Shown piece by piece: positions 1 through 10,623 of a stretch of DNA of 64,000 nucleotides. A model generated the notes under the pieces. It did no database searches. It was not told the origin of the DNA and saw only the letters and a program-made list of their open reading frames with translations. The stretch comes from Chelydra serpentina (lineage: Eukaryota; Chordata; Testudines; Chelydridae): contig JBAIAC010000001.1 in the NCBI GenBank assembly GCA_037349315.1, positions 2,666,001 to 2,730,000 of the forward strand. Direction: 5' to 3'. The position numbers and the translations under genes were made by a program. Numbering within the stretch: position 1 is the first letter of the stretch; every line of letters starts with the position of its first letter.

Positions 1-25
1 GGGTCAGTATAGCAAGCAGCTAAGG

Positions 26-723
26 CAGGGATGGAACAACATTTTGGTCTGAGGGTTACATCTAGGTATGGAAATTGTATGGCGGGCCATGAATGCTCAC
101 GAAATTGGGGATTGGGGTGCAGGAGGGGTGAGGGCTCTGACTGGGGGTGTGGGCTCTGGGTGGGGCCAGAAATGAGAAGTTTAGGGTGTGGGAGGGGACT
201 CAGGGATAAGGCAGGGGATTGGGGTGCACATGGGGGGGGTGAGGGCTCTGGCTGGGGGTACAGAAGGGTGGGACCGAAGGGTTCAGAGGGCAGGAAGGGG
301 AACAGGGATGGGGCAGGGGATTGGGGTTCTAGAGGGCATCGGGGTGCAGGCTCCAGGCAGCACTTACCTCAAACATCTCCCAGAAGCAGTGGCATGTCCC
401 CCCCTTCAGCTCCTATGCAGAGGCACGGCCAGGAGGCTCTGCACGCTGCCCCATCCTCAGGTACCACCCCTGCAGCTCCCATTGGCCATGGTTGCTGGCC
501 AATGGGAGCTGTGGGGGTGGCACTTGGGGTGGAGCCCCCTGGCTGCCCCGACACATAGGAGCTGGAGTGGGGACATGCCACTGCTTCCGGGAGCTATGCA
601 GAGCCATGGCAGGCATGGAGCAGGGCAAACCCTGGACCCTGCTCTCTGGCAGGAGCTCGAGGGCCAGATTAAAATGTCTGAAGGGCTGGATGCGGCCCCT
701 GGGCCATAGTTTGCCCACCCCTG
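26..723. mobile_element. Non-autonomous hAT-type DNA transposon
   Basis: The 8-bp sequence AGCTAAGG occurs at 18-25 and again at 724-731, as expected for a hAT target-site duplication. Between them the ends form imperfect inverted repeats: CAGGGATGGAACAAC on the left against CAGGGGTGGGCAAAC read inward from the right. The interior is G-rich with repeated 'gggctctggctgggggt' phrases and has no transposase frame. Open frames here are by-products of base composition. It matches my memory of a common turtle hAT-derived repeat whose end reads 'gtttgcccacccctg'; the family name is not given. Confidence 0.85.
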
Positions 724-731
724 AGCTAAGG

Positions 732-1362
732 CCTACTTCCTCAGACTGCCTGTGCCTCCCTGGACTACTTCCTACCTCAACACCTTCTTGGGCTCACTCC
801 TCCACAAACGCTTCACCCCTTCAGACTCTGCAAAATTCTTTCCTGCTCTCTTAACAAGCAACATCTCCCAGAATTTCTCCCTGGATGCTCGGCTTCTGTC
901 TGCCTCTCTCAAAGTTCTTTGCGTATCATTCTCGCTTTCCTTAGGAAACCAAACCAGGACTGCATCCCTACAGCCTTACCTTTTTGTCTAGGCTCAGTTC
1001 ATACAGGAGCTTGCTCCACTCCCTGTGTCTCCCAGTGTTTCTCATGGCCCTTTGCCACAACACACTTCTGGAGAAGAAGCCAAAGGCCTACTCTCCTATG
1101 GGCCTCCTGCTTCCCTTCTACTGCCCTGAAATCGCTCCTCTATTAGTCACCTTGATCATCTTAGCTAGGAGTCCTCCTTAATTCTGCCATGCAGCAGGTC
1201 CTATTCCTAAATTCTGCTTGGCCCATATTCCAGGTGCACCAATTGCTCTCTGACTCTAGTTGATTCTCTCTCTGCAAGTGAAGGATATACACCCAATCAC
1301 AGCCTTTTATTTTTCCATTGAAAAATGTTACAGTGCGAAATAGTTTATTTTAAAAGGAATAT
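732..1362. other. Unclassified non-coding stretch
   Basis: Pyrimidine-rich sequence between the hAT element and the first CR1 tail. Short overlapping frames (up to about 80 codons) occur in two forward frames but have no recognisable domain. I see no splice context or repeat signature. It could be an old LTR or unique DNA. Confidence 0.3.
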
Positions 1363-3813
1363 TCATAGAATCATAGAAGATTAGGGTTGGAAGAGACCTC
1401 AGGAGGTCATCTAGTCCAACCCCCTGCTCAAAGCAGGACCAACACCAACTAAATTATCCCAGCCAGGGCTTTGTCAAGCCGGGCCTTAAAAATGTCTAAG
1501 GATGGAGATTCCACCACCTCCCTTGGTAACCCATTCATATACTTCACCACCCTCCTAGTAAAATAGTGTGTCCTAATATCCAACCTAGACCTCCCCCACT
1601 GCACCTTGAGACCATTGCTCCTTGTTCTGTCATCTGCCATCACTGAGAACAGCCTAGCTCCATCCTCTTTGGAACCCCCCTTCAGGTACTTGGAGGCTGC
1701 AATCAAATCCCCACATCATTCTTCTCTTTTGCAGACTAAACAAGCCCAGTTCCCCCAGCCTCTCCTTGTAAGTCATATGCCCCAGCCCCATGATCATTTT
1801 CGTTGCCCTCCGCTGGACTCTCTCCAATTTGTCCACATCCTTTCTGTAGCAGTGAGCCCAAAACTGGATGCAATACTCCAGGTGTGGACTCACCAGTTCC
1901 AAATAGAGGGGAATAATCACTTCCCTCGATCAGCTGGCAATGCTCCTACCAAAGCAGCCCAATATGCCATTAGTGTTCTTGGCAACAAGGGCACACTCCT
2001 GACTCATATCCAACTTCTCATCCACTGTAATCCCCAGGTTCTTTTCTGCAGAACTGCTGCTTAGCCAGTCAGTTCCCAGCCTGTAGTGGTGCATGGGATT
2101 CTTCCGTCCTAAGTGCAGGACTTTTCACTTGTCCTTGTTGAACCTCATCAGATTTCTTTTGGCTCAATCCGCCAATGTCTAGGTCACTCTGGACCCTATC
2201 CCTACCCTCCAGCATATCTACCTCTCCCCCCAACTTAGTGTCATCCGTGAACTTGCTGAGGGTGCAATCCATCCCATCTTCCAGATCATTAATAAAGATG
2301 TTGAACAAAACCAGCCCAGGACCCACCCCTGGGGAACTCCACTTGATACCAGCTACCAACTAGACATCGAGCCGTTGATCACGGACAATTGAGCCTGATA
2401 ATCTAGCCAGCTTTCTATCAACCTGTAACGGTGCAGGACTCACCCCTACGGCACCTCCTGCTGGTTCTCCAGGGAATTAGCTCTTTCTAGCCCGGAGCAC
2501 CCTCTGCAGGCCGGTGTCCTGCCTGTCACTGGTCCCCATGTCCCTCCAAGACCCCAGTGCCCTTTTGTCTAGCGTGCTATCCCCTGGAAGTTCCCCCTCA
2601 GTCTGGGTCTCCCCTCCCAGGGGAACCCCCATCCTTTATCCTCACCTTGCCTCAGCCTATGGGCTACTGCCAGTCATCATCAAGCCCCCATTCCCTGGGG
2701 CAGACTGCAGTTTGTCATAGCCAGTCATCATAGGCAAGGGAGGTTTGGACCTGCTGCCTTTCCCTGCAACCCCATACCTCCGTGGGCCTTGAACAAGGCC
2801 CTGCAGCTTGGGGAGTCGCCAGCCTGGAGCTCCCCAGCTCCTCTGGCCTTCCCCAGCCCTGCTTCACTCCGGTACCCTTTGGCTCCCGAAGACGCTAGGC
2901 CCATCTCCCTTCTCAGTTAGAGGAAGATTCCCTGAGTTCCTAGCTCAGGGCCCTTTTATAAGGGCCAGCTGTGGTCTGTTTGGGGCATGGCCCCAGCTGT
3001 GCCTACTTCCCCCAATCAGCTTGGGAGATGCTTGCTACCAGCCCTCTCCAGGGCTGCTTTTAACCACTTCCGGCCTGAGCAGGGTAATCACTTTATAGTC
3101 CTTTCATCCAATCCATACTTTTTTAACTTGCTGGCAAGAGTACTGTGGGAGACCGCATCAAAAGTTTTGCTAAAGTCAAGATACATCACATCCATTGCTT
3201 TCCCCATATCCACAGTGCCAGTTATCTCATCATAGAAGGCAATCAGGTTCCTCAGGCATGATGTACCCTTGGTGAATCCATGTTGACTGTTCCTGATCAC
3301 CTTCCTCTCCTCCAATTGGTTCAAAGTGGTTTCCTGAGGACCTGCTCCATGATTTTTCCAGGGACTGAGATGAGGCTGACTGGTCTACAGGTTCTCCTTC
3401 TTCCCTTTTTTAAAGATGGGCGCTATATTTGCCTTTTTCCAATCATTCGGAACCTCCCCCAATCTCCACGAGCTTTCAAAGATAATGGCCAAGGGCTCTG
3501 CAATCACATCAGCCAACTCCCTCAGCACTCTCGTATGCATTGCATCCAGCCCCATGTACTTGTGCATGTCCAGCTTTTTAAAATAGTCAACGTAATCTTT
3601 CGCCACTGAGGCCTGCTCACGTCCTCCCCATACTGTGCTGCCCACTGCAGCAGTCTGGGAGCTGACCTTGTCCGTGAAGACCGAGGCAAAAAAAAAAAGC
3701 ATTGAGTACTTCAGCTTTTTCCACATCATCTGTCACTGGGATGCCTCCCCTATTCATTAAGGGTCCCACACTTTCCCTGACCTTATTATAATTGCTAACA
3801 TACCTGTAGAATC
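1363..3813 (-). mobile_element. CR1 LINE, 5'-truncated, decayed, split by an LTR
   Basis: This is the 3' part of a chicken-repeat-1 non-LTR retrotransposon on the minus strand. The 3' tail is at 1363-1400 with the typical 'agaatcatagaa' motif. Reading leftward-to-tail on the minus strand, pieces of ORF2 are recognisable: the reverse-transcriptase fragments around 3088-3324 ([20 protein letters not shown], then YLDFSKTFDAVSH), the '[29 protein letters not shown]' region near 2200-2330 (motif C changed from FADD to FTDD), and the C-terminal '[13 protein letters not shown]' region near 1860. Frames are broken by indels and stops. An LTR of about 670 bp sits at 2424-3090. The right edge abuts the 3' tail of another CR1, so this copy is either 5'-truncated there or was cut by the second insertion. 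Confidence 0.88.
2424..3090. mobile_element. Solo LTR inserted in CR1
   Basis: The CR1 homology stops after 'tctatcaacc' (about 2423) and resumes at 'tagtcctttcatccaatcc' (about 3096). The intervening stretch starts TGTAACGGTG, is C/T-rich, contains 'cccttttataagggccag' (possible TATA region near 2950-2965) and ends near 'gagcagggtaatca'. This is the shape of a solo LTR with a TG start and a decayed end. I recognise the sequence type as a common turtle LTR of Gypsy or ERV origin but cannot assign it. No internal retroelement genes remain. Confidence 0.65.
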
Positions 3814-6800
3814 CCTTAGAATCATAGAATCTCAGGGTTGGAAGGGACCTCAGGAGGTCATCTAGTCCAACCCCCTGCTCAAAGCAGGACCAAACCCAAC
3901 TAGATCATCCCAGCCAGGGCTTTGTCAAGCCTGACCTTAAAAACCTCTAAGGAAGGAGATTCCACCACCTCCCTAGGTAACCCATTCCAGTGCTTCACCA
4001 CCCTACTAGTGAAAAAGTTTTTCCTAATATCCAACCTAAACCTCCCCCTCTGCAACTTGAGACCATTACTCCTTGTTCTGTCATCTTCTACCACTGAGAA
4101 CAGTCTAGATCCATCCTCTTTGGAACCCCCTTTTAGGTAGTTGAAAGCAGCTATCAAATCCCCCCTCACTCTTCTCTTCTGCAGGCTAAACAATCCCAGT
4201 TCTCTCAGCCTCTCCTCATAAGTCATGTGCTCCAGCCCCCTAATCATTTTTATTGCCCTCCGTTGGACTCTTTCCAATTTATCCACATCCTTCTTGTAGT
4301 GTGGGGCCCAAAACTGGACACAGTACTCCAAATGAGGCCTCACCAGTGCCGAACAGAGGGGAATAATCACGTCCCTCGATCTGCTGGAAATGCCCCTACT
4401 TATACAGCCCAAAATGCCGTTAGCCTTCTTGGCAACAAGGGCACACTGTTGACTCATATTCAGCTTTTCGTCCACTGTAACCCCTAGGTCCTTTTCTGCA
4501 GAACTGCTGCCCAGCCATTCGGTCCCTAGTCTGTAGCAGTGCATGGGATTCTTCCGTCCTAAGTGCAGGACTCTGCACTTGTGCTTGTTGAACCTCATCA
4601 GATTTCTTTTGGCCCAATCCTCTAATTTGTCTAGGTCTCTCTGTATCCTGTCCCTACCCTCCAGCGTATCAACCACTCCTCCCAGTTTAGTGTCATCTGC
4701 AAACTTGCTAAGGGTGCAGTCCACACCATCCTCCAGGTCGTTGATGAAGATATTGAACAAAACCGGCCCCAGCACTGACCCTTGGGGCACTCCACTTGAT
4801 ACCGGCTGCCAACTAGACATGGAGCCATTGATCACTACCCGTTGAGCACGACCATCCAGCCAGTTTTCTATCCACCTTACCATCCATTCATCCAGCCCAT
4901 ACTTCTTTAACTTGCTGGCAAGAACACTGTGGGAGACCGAATCAAAAGCTTTGCTAAAGTCAAGAAATAGCACATCCACTGCTTTCCCCTCATCCACAGA
5001 GCCAGTTATCTCATCATAGAAGGCAATTAGATTAGTCAGGCATGACTTGCCCTTGGTGAATCCATGCTGACTGTTCCTGATCACTTTCCCCTCCTTTAAG
5101 TGGTTCAGAATTGATTCCTTGAGGACCTGTTCCATGATTTTTCCAGGGACTGAGGTGAGACTGACTGGCCTGTAGTTCCCCGGATCTTCCTTCTTCCCTT
5201 TTTTAAAGATGGGCACTACATTAGCTTTTTTCCAGTCATCCGGGACCTCCCCCAATTGCCATGATTTGTCAAAGATAATGGCCAATGGCTCTGCAATCAC
5301 ATCGGCCAACTCCTTTAGCACCCTCGGATGCAGTGCATCCGGCCCCATGGACTTGTGTTCGTCCCGCTTTTCTAAATAGTCCCGAACTACTTCTTTCTCC
5401 ACAGAGGGCTGGTCACCTCCTCCCCATACCGTGCTGTGGAGTGCAGCCACCTGGGAGCTGACCTTGTCTGTGAAGACAGAGGCAAAAAAAGCATTGAGTA
5501 CACTAGCTTTATCCACACACTCTGTCACTAGGTTCCCTCCCTCATTCAGTAAGGGGCCCACACTTTCCTTGACCTTCTTCTTGTTGCTCACATACCTGAA
5601 GAAACCCTTCTTGTTACTCCTAACATCTCCGGCTAGCTGCAACTCCAAGTGTGATTTGGCCTTCCTAATTTCACTCCTGCATGCCTGAACAATATTTTTA
5701 TACTCCTCCCTGGTCATTTGTCCAATCTTCCACTTCTTGTAAGCTGCTTTTTTGTGTTTAAGACGAGCAAGGATTTCACTGTTAAGCCAAGCTGGTCGCC
5801 TGCCATATTTACTTTTCTTTCTACACATCGGGATGGTTTGTTCCTGCAACCTCAATAAGGATTCTTTAAAATACAGCCAGCTTTCCTCGACTCCTTTCCC
5901 CCTCATGTTATTCTCCCAGGGGACCTTGCCCATCAGTTCCCTGAGGGAGTCAAAGTCTGCTTTTCTGAAGTCCAGGGTCTCTGTTCTACTGCTCTCCTTT
6001 CTTCCTTGTGTCAGGATCCTGAACTCGACCATCTCATGGTCACTGCCTCCCAGGTTCCCATCCACTATTGCTTCCTCTACTATTTCTTCCCTGTTTGTGA
6101 GCAGCAGGTCAAGAAGAGCTTTTCCCCTAGTTGGTTCCTCCAGCACTTGCACCAGGAAATTGTCCCCTACACTTTCCAAAAACTTCCTGGATTGTCTGTG
6201 GACCGCTGTATTGCTCTCCCAGCAGATATCGGGGTGATTAAAGTGACCCATGAGAACCAGGGCCTGTGATCTAGTAACTTCTGCTAGTTGCTGGAAGAAA
6301 GCCTCGTCCACCTCATCCCCCTGGTCTGGTGGTCTGTAGCAGACTCCCACCACGACATTACCCTTGTTGCTCACACTTCTCAATTTAATCCAGAGACTCT
6401 CAGGTTTTTCTGCAGTTTCATACTGGAGCTCTGAGCAGTCATACTGCTCTCTTACATACAACGCAACTCCCCCGACCTTTTCTGCCCTGCCTATCCTTCC
6501 TGAACAGTTTATATCCATCCATGACAGTACTCCAATCGTGTGAGTTATCCCACCAAGTCTCTGTTATTCCAATTATGTCATAATTCCTTGACTGTGCCAG
6601 GACTTCCAGTTCTCCCTGCTTGTTCCCCAGGCTTCTTGCATTTGTGTATAGACATTTAAGATAACTCACCAATCGTCCTGCTGTCCCAGTATGGGGCAGG
6701 AGCCCTCCCCTCTTGCACTCACTTACTTGTGCTTCCTCCCGGTATCCCACTTCCCCACTTACCTCGGGGCTTTGGTCTCCTTCCCCCGGTGAACCTAGTT

Positions 6801-7460
6801 TAAAGCCCTCCTCACTAGGTTGGCCAGCCTGCTTCCAAAGATGCTCTTCCCTCTCTTCGTCAGGTGGAGCCCATCTCTGCCTAGCACTCCTTCTTCTTGG
6901 AACACCATCCCATGGTCAAAGAATCCAAACCCTTCTCTCCGACACCATCTGCGTAGCCATTCGTTGACTTCCACGATTCGACGGTCTCTACCCCGGCCTT
7001 TTCCTGCCACAGGGAGAATGGACGAGAACACCACTTGCGCCTCAAACTCCTTTATCCTTCTTCCCAGAGCCACGTAGTCTTCAGTAATACGCTCAAGGTC
7101 ATTCTTGGCAGTATCATTGGTGCCCACGTGGAGAATCAGGAAGGGGTAGCGATCTGAGGGCTTGATGAGTCTCGGCAGTCTCTCCGTCACATCACGAATC
7201 CTAGCCCCTGGCAAGCAGCACACCTCTCGGTTTTCCCGGTCAGGGCGGCAGATAGATGACTCAGTCCCCCTGAGGAGAGAGTCCCCGACCACCACCACCC
7301 TCCTCCTCCTCCTCTTGGGAGTGGTGGTCGTGGAACCCCCATCCCTAGGACTGTGCATCTCATGCCTTCCAATCAGTGGAGTCTCCTTCTGCTCTGTTCC
7401 CTCAGATGCATCATTCACTCCACTCTCTGCACTAGTGCCTGTGGAGAGAACATGAAAACG
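3814..7460 (-). mobile_element. Near full-length CR1 LINE, minus strand
   Basis: A long and relatively young CR1 element. Its 3' tail begins at about 3814 ('gaatcatagaatctcaggg' on the plus strand, the complement of the CR1 octamer tail). It carries most of ORF2 in one open frame of 872 codons, the endonuclease N-terminus in an adjoining frame, and the esterase part of ORF1. The 5' end is lost within ORF1 near 7440-7470, where recognisable CR1 sequence ends. Compared with the other CR1 copies in the window it has far fewer lesions, so it inserted later. Confidence 0.9.
3900..6750 (-). pseudogene. CR1 ORF2: endonuclease and reverse transcriptase, one frameshift
   Basis: ORF2 encodes the enzyme that nicks target DNA and copies the element RNA. 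The apurinic-type endonuclease N-terminus is readable from about 6750 to 6480 ([31 protein letters not shown]). The frame then shifts near 6480-6500 and continues open for 872 codons to 3900. In that frame one sees CYRPPDQ (60-66), [10 protein letters not shown] (91-100), SDHEMVEF (159-166), reverse-transcriptase motif [10 protein letters not shown] (518-526), motif [12 protein letters not shown] (575-585), motif C FADD (606-609) and the C-terminal CR1 domain [17 protein letters not shown]1 endonucleases normally read GDFN; here the Asp is His (residue 92), which should impair cleavage. With the frameshift and this change the copy is probably inactive. Confidence 0.9.
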
Positions 7461-7469
7461 GTTGCACAT
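6795..7469 (-). CDS. CR1 ORF1, partial: SGNH/GDSL esterase-like domain
   Basis: A 224-codon frame upstream of the CR1 ORF2 on the same strand. It contains the hallmarks of an SGNH hydrolase: VVVVGDSLLRG near residue 59-69 (nucleophile Ser block), HVGTND (block with Gly and Asn) and DGLHLTKRG (Asp-x-x-His block). CR1 ORF1 proteins of birds and reptiles are known to carry such an esterase domain after an N-terminal region. The N-terminal region is missing because the element is 5'-truncated, so the first Met at 7469 may lie in flanking sequence rather than being a true start. All three catalytic blocks look intact. The frame ends shortly before the ORF2 endonuclease. A stretch of Arg/Lys and Thr precedes the esterase domain. 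Confidence 0.82.
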   Translation of the reverse strand: MCNRFHVLSTGTSAESGVNDASEGTEQKETPLIGRHEMHSPRDGGSTTTTPKRRRRRVVVVGDSLLRGTESSICRPDRENREVCCLPGARIRDVTERLPRLIKPSDRYPFLILHVGTNDTAKNDLERITEDYVALGRRIKEFEAQVVFSSILPVAGKGRGRDRRIVEVNEWLRRWCRREGFGFFDHGMVFQEEGVLGRDGLHLTKRGKSIFGSRLANLVRRALN

Positions 7470-7835
7470 AAATAGTGCTAAAGTGATTGCTGTAGAGTAT
7501 ACTAAGACTCTGATTCAGGAAGCATCCCTATACATGAAAGCACTTTCAAGCACATACTTAATTGTAAACATGTGCTTAAGTACTTTCCTGAATGAAGATC
7601 ATGGTTTGTAAAGCACTTTAGAATCCTTGCTGAGAGGTGCTATATAATTATACTCTTAGATAAAACTTCTGGTGGGTTTTTTTTAGGCACAAAATCTGTC
7701 AGGTACTTAAGCATATATACAAGCAAGCACAAAACAGTTTCTGCTTCTGACTCTCTATTCTGAGAGCAGAACACTATGGCTAATTAAGTAAACATTCTCA
7801 TTGAATGCAGGTTCCAAGGCTTCAGTCCTTGGTGG
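7470..7835. other. Non-coding gap with a small palindromic repeat
   Basis: AT-rich sequence without a gene. Within 7512-7598 the ends are inverted (GATTCAGGAAG at the left, CTTTCCTGAATG at the right) around 'catgtgcttaagtactttc'. This belongs to a set of short palindromic repeats also seen near 13.81, 17.76 and 31.41 kb. Confidence 0.5.
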
Positions 7836-8818
7836 ATAGAAAACTGGCTGGTAGATAGAAAACTGGCTAGATGGTCGGGCTCAACGGGTAGTGATCAATG
7901 GTTCCATGTCTAGTTGGCAGCCGGTATCAAGTGGAGTGCCCCAAGGGTCGGTGCTGGGTCCAGTTTTGTTCAATATCTTCATTAACGATCTGGAGGATGG
8001 TGTGGACTTCACCCTTAGCAAGTTTGCAGATGACACTAAACTGGGAGGAGTGGTTGATACGCTGGAGGGTAGGGATAGGATACAGAGGGACCCTAGAGAA
8101 ATTAGAGGATTGGGCCAAAAGAAATATGATGAGGTTCAGCAAGGACAACTGCAGAGTCCTGCACTTAGGACGGAAGAATCCCATGCACTGCTACAGACTA
8201 GGGACCGAATGGCTGGGCAGCAGTTCTGCAGAAAAGGACCTAGGGGTTATAGTGGACGAAAAGCTGAATATGAGTCAACAGTGTGCCCTTGTTGCCAAGA
8301 AGGCTAATGGCATTTTGGGTTGTATAAGTAGGGGCATTTCCAGCAGATCGAGGGACATGATCATTCCCCTCTATTCGGCACTGGTGAGGCCTCATTTGGA
8401 GTACTGTGTCCAGTTTTGGGCCCCACACTACAAGAAGGATGTGAATAAATTGGAGAGAGTCCAACGGAGGGCAACAAAAATGATTAGGGGGCTGGAGCAC
8501 ATGACTTATGAGGAGAGGCTGAGGGAACTGGGATTGTTTAGCCTGCAGAAGAGAAGAATGAGGGGGGATTTGATAGGTTAGGTTTAGGTTGGATATTAGG
8601 AAAAACTTTTTCACTAGTAGGGTGGTGAAGAACTGAAATGTGTTACCTAGGGAGGTGGTGGAATCTCCTTCCTTAGAGGTTTTTAAGGTCAGGCTTGACA
8701 GAGCCCTTCCTGGGATGATTTAGTTGGGTTTGGTCCTGCTTTGAGCAGGGGATTGGACTAGATGACCTCCTGAGGTCCCTTCCAACCCTGAGATTCTATG
8801 ATTCTATGACTCTATGAA
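7836..8818 (+). mobile_element. CR1 LINE 3' fragment, plus strand
   Basis: The last kilobase of a CR1 element, beginning inside the reverse-transcriptase domain ([20 protein letters not shown] near 7890-7945). It passes motif C '[18 protein letters not shown]' near 8015-8065 and the C-terminal '[20 protein letters not shown]', and ends in 'gattctatgattctatgactctatg', the CR1 octamer tail. The coding frame switches once near 8100, and a deletion near 8575-8580 removes the segment between 'GDLI' and the final conserved block. 5'-truncated and inactive. Confidence 0.93.
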
Positions 8819-8920
8819 TGGTGCTGCTTAGCTGCTAAAAGCGACTGTACAGTTTAGCTTTATCTAACTACAAAATATTCAATACAACATCTTGTTGGGT
8901 CAAGAAATAGGTTACCTACA

Positions 8921-9511
8921 TAGGCGCCAACTCCGTGGGTGCTCTGGGGCTGGAGCACCCACGGGGAAAAATTGGTGGGCGCAGAGCATCCACTGGCAGC
9001 TCCCCGATGGCTCCCCTACCCAGTTCACCTCCCCTCTTCCCCCTCCCCTGAGCCCGCTGCCGCCGTCGCTCCACTTCTCTTCCCTCCCTCCCAGGCTGCC
9101 GCAAATCAGCTGTTTTGCATGCAGCAAGCCTGTTAGGGAGTGGGGAGAAGCGGAGCAGTGGCGGTGTGCTCGGGGGAGGAGGTAGAGGCAGAGCAGAGGT
9201 GAGCTGGGGCAGGGAGCGGTTCCTCTGCACACACGTCCCAGCTCACCTCCACTTCCTACAGCTCTCCCTGCACCCCACCCAGCTTGCCTCCACCTCCTCC
9301 CCTGAGCGTGCCACTGCTCCGCTTCTCACAGGTTTGCTTGCATGTGGCAAGCCTGTGAGGGAGGTGGAGGGGAAATGTGGTGCGCCCAGGGGAGGAGGCA
9401 GGGGCGAGGATTTGTGGAAGGGGTTGGAATGGGGGTGGGGCTGGGGGGTGGAGTTGGGGTGGGGCCGGAGGTGGGGGGGTGCGAGCTCCCACCTCCGGGA
9501 GCACCTCCCAC
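8921..9511. repeat. GC-rich interspersed repeat, probably DNA-transposon derived
   Basis: Begins 'taggcgccaactccgtggg' followed by an inverted phrase 'gtgctctggggctggagcacccacgg', then G/C-rich sequence with many 'gaggaggcagggg' phrases up to the Penelope insertion. I recognise the opening as a widespread turtle repeat but cannot name the family. No matching right terminus or target duplication is visible, so the element is probably truncated. The overlapping frames on both strands reflect composition and have no domain. Confidence 0.45.
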
Positions 9512-9685
9512 CAAATCAGAAAAGACAACGAGGAGTCCTTGTGGCATCTTAGAGCCTAACAAATTTATTTGGTCATGAGCTTTCATGGGCTAAAACCCAC
9601 TTCATCAGAAGCTTACTGTATTTTTCACTCCATGCAGTATATATATTGCAGCAAATGAAAAGATGGGAGTTGCCTTATCAAGTGG

Positions 9686-9702
9686 CGGGGGGGGGGGGGG
9701 GG
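9686..9702 (+). repeat. Poly-G tract
   Basis: An uninterrupted run of about 17 G following 'agtggc' in the 3' non-coding part of the Penelope-like element. Long mononucleotide G runs are unstable and error-prone in sequencing, so the exact length is uncertain. Confidence 0.8.
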
Positions 9703-9862
9703 TCAGTGCTAACGAGGCCAGTTCAATCAAGGTGGAGGTCACCCACTCCCAACAGTTGGCAAGAAGGTGTGAGTATCAACAGAGTGAAAATGTATGTTTT
9801 GTAGTGACCCCGCCACTCCCAGTCTTTATGCAGGCCTGATTTGACGGTGTCCAGTTTGCAAA

Positions 9863-10503
9863 TTAATTCCAGTTCTTCAGTTTCTCATTGAAGTCTGTTT
9901 TTGAAGACTTTTGTTGAAGAATTGCCACTTTTAAGTCTGTTATTGAGTGTCCAGGGAGATTGAAGTGCTCTCCTACTGGTTTTTGAATGTTACAATTCTT
10001 GATGTCTGATTTGTGTCCATTTATTCTTTTGCGTAGAGACTGTCTGGTTTGTCCAGTGTACATGACAGAGGGGCATTGCTGGCACATGATGGCATATGTC
10101 ACATTGGTAGATGTGCAGGTGAACGAACTCCTGATAGTGTGGCTGATGTGGTTAGGTCCTATGATGGCGTCCCTTGAATAGATATGCGGACAGAGTTGGC
10201 AATGAGGTTTGTTGCAGGGATTGGTTCCTGGGTTAGTGTTGTTGTTGTGTGGTGTGTAGTTGCTGGTGACTATTTGCTTCAGGTTGGGGGGTTGTCTGTA
10301 AACAAGTACTGGCTTGTCTCCAAGGTCTGGGAGAGTGTGGGATTGTCCTTCAGGATAGGTTGTAGATCCTTGATGCACTGGAGAGGTTTTAGTTGAGAGA
10401 TGTAGGTGATGGCTAGTGGCATTCTGTTACTTTCTCTTTTGGGCCTGTCCTGTAGTAGATGAATTCTGGGAAACCTTCTGGCTCTGTCAAGCTGTTTCTT
10501 CAC
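9863..10503 (-). pseudogene. Penelope C-terminus: linker and GIY-YIG endonuclease, decayed
   Basis: The 171-codon frame at 10378-9863 contains NPCNKPHCQLCPHI (Cys/His-rich), then VTYAIMCQQCPSVMYTGQTRQSLRKRINGH. This matches the Penelope GIY-YIG pattern: the paired Tyr blocks, then Gly-x-Thr, Leu-Arg-x-Arg and His. It ends with VGEHFNLPGHSITDLKVAIL, the usual C-terminal block of the endonuclease. An overlapping frame from 10503 (RPKRESNRMPLAITYISQLKP) supplies the preceding linker, so one or more frameshifts separate the pieces. In Penelope elements this nuclease makes the nick that primes reverse transcription. Decayed and not functional as it stands. Confidence 0.88.
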
Positions 10504-10623
10504 TTCACCAGTTGGGTATTGTACTTTTAAGAATGCTTGATAGAGATATGGTAGGTGTTTGTCTCTGTCTGAGGGATTGGAGCAAATGCGGTTGTGTCTT
10601 AGAGCTTGGCTGTAGACAATGGA

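Noticed and set aside
31..558. 175-codon frame at the window start
   Set aside because: Lies wholly within a non-autonomous hAT element; a product of G-rich composition.
9115..9586. Several overlapping frames on both strands
   Set aside because: G/C-rich repeat sequence with no stops by composition; no recognisable protein.
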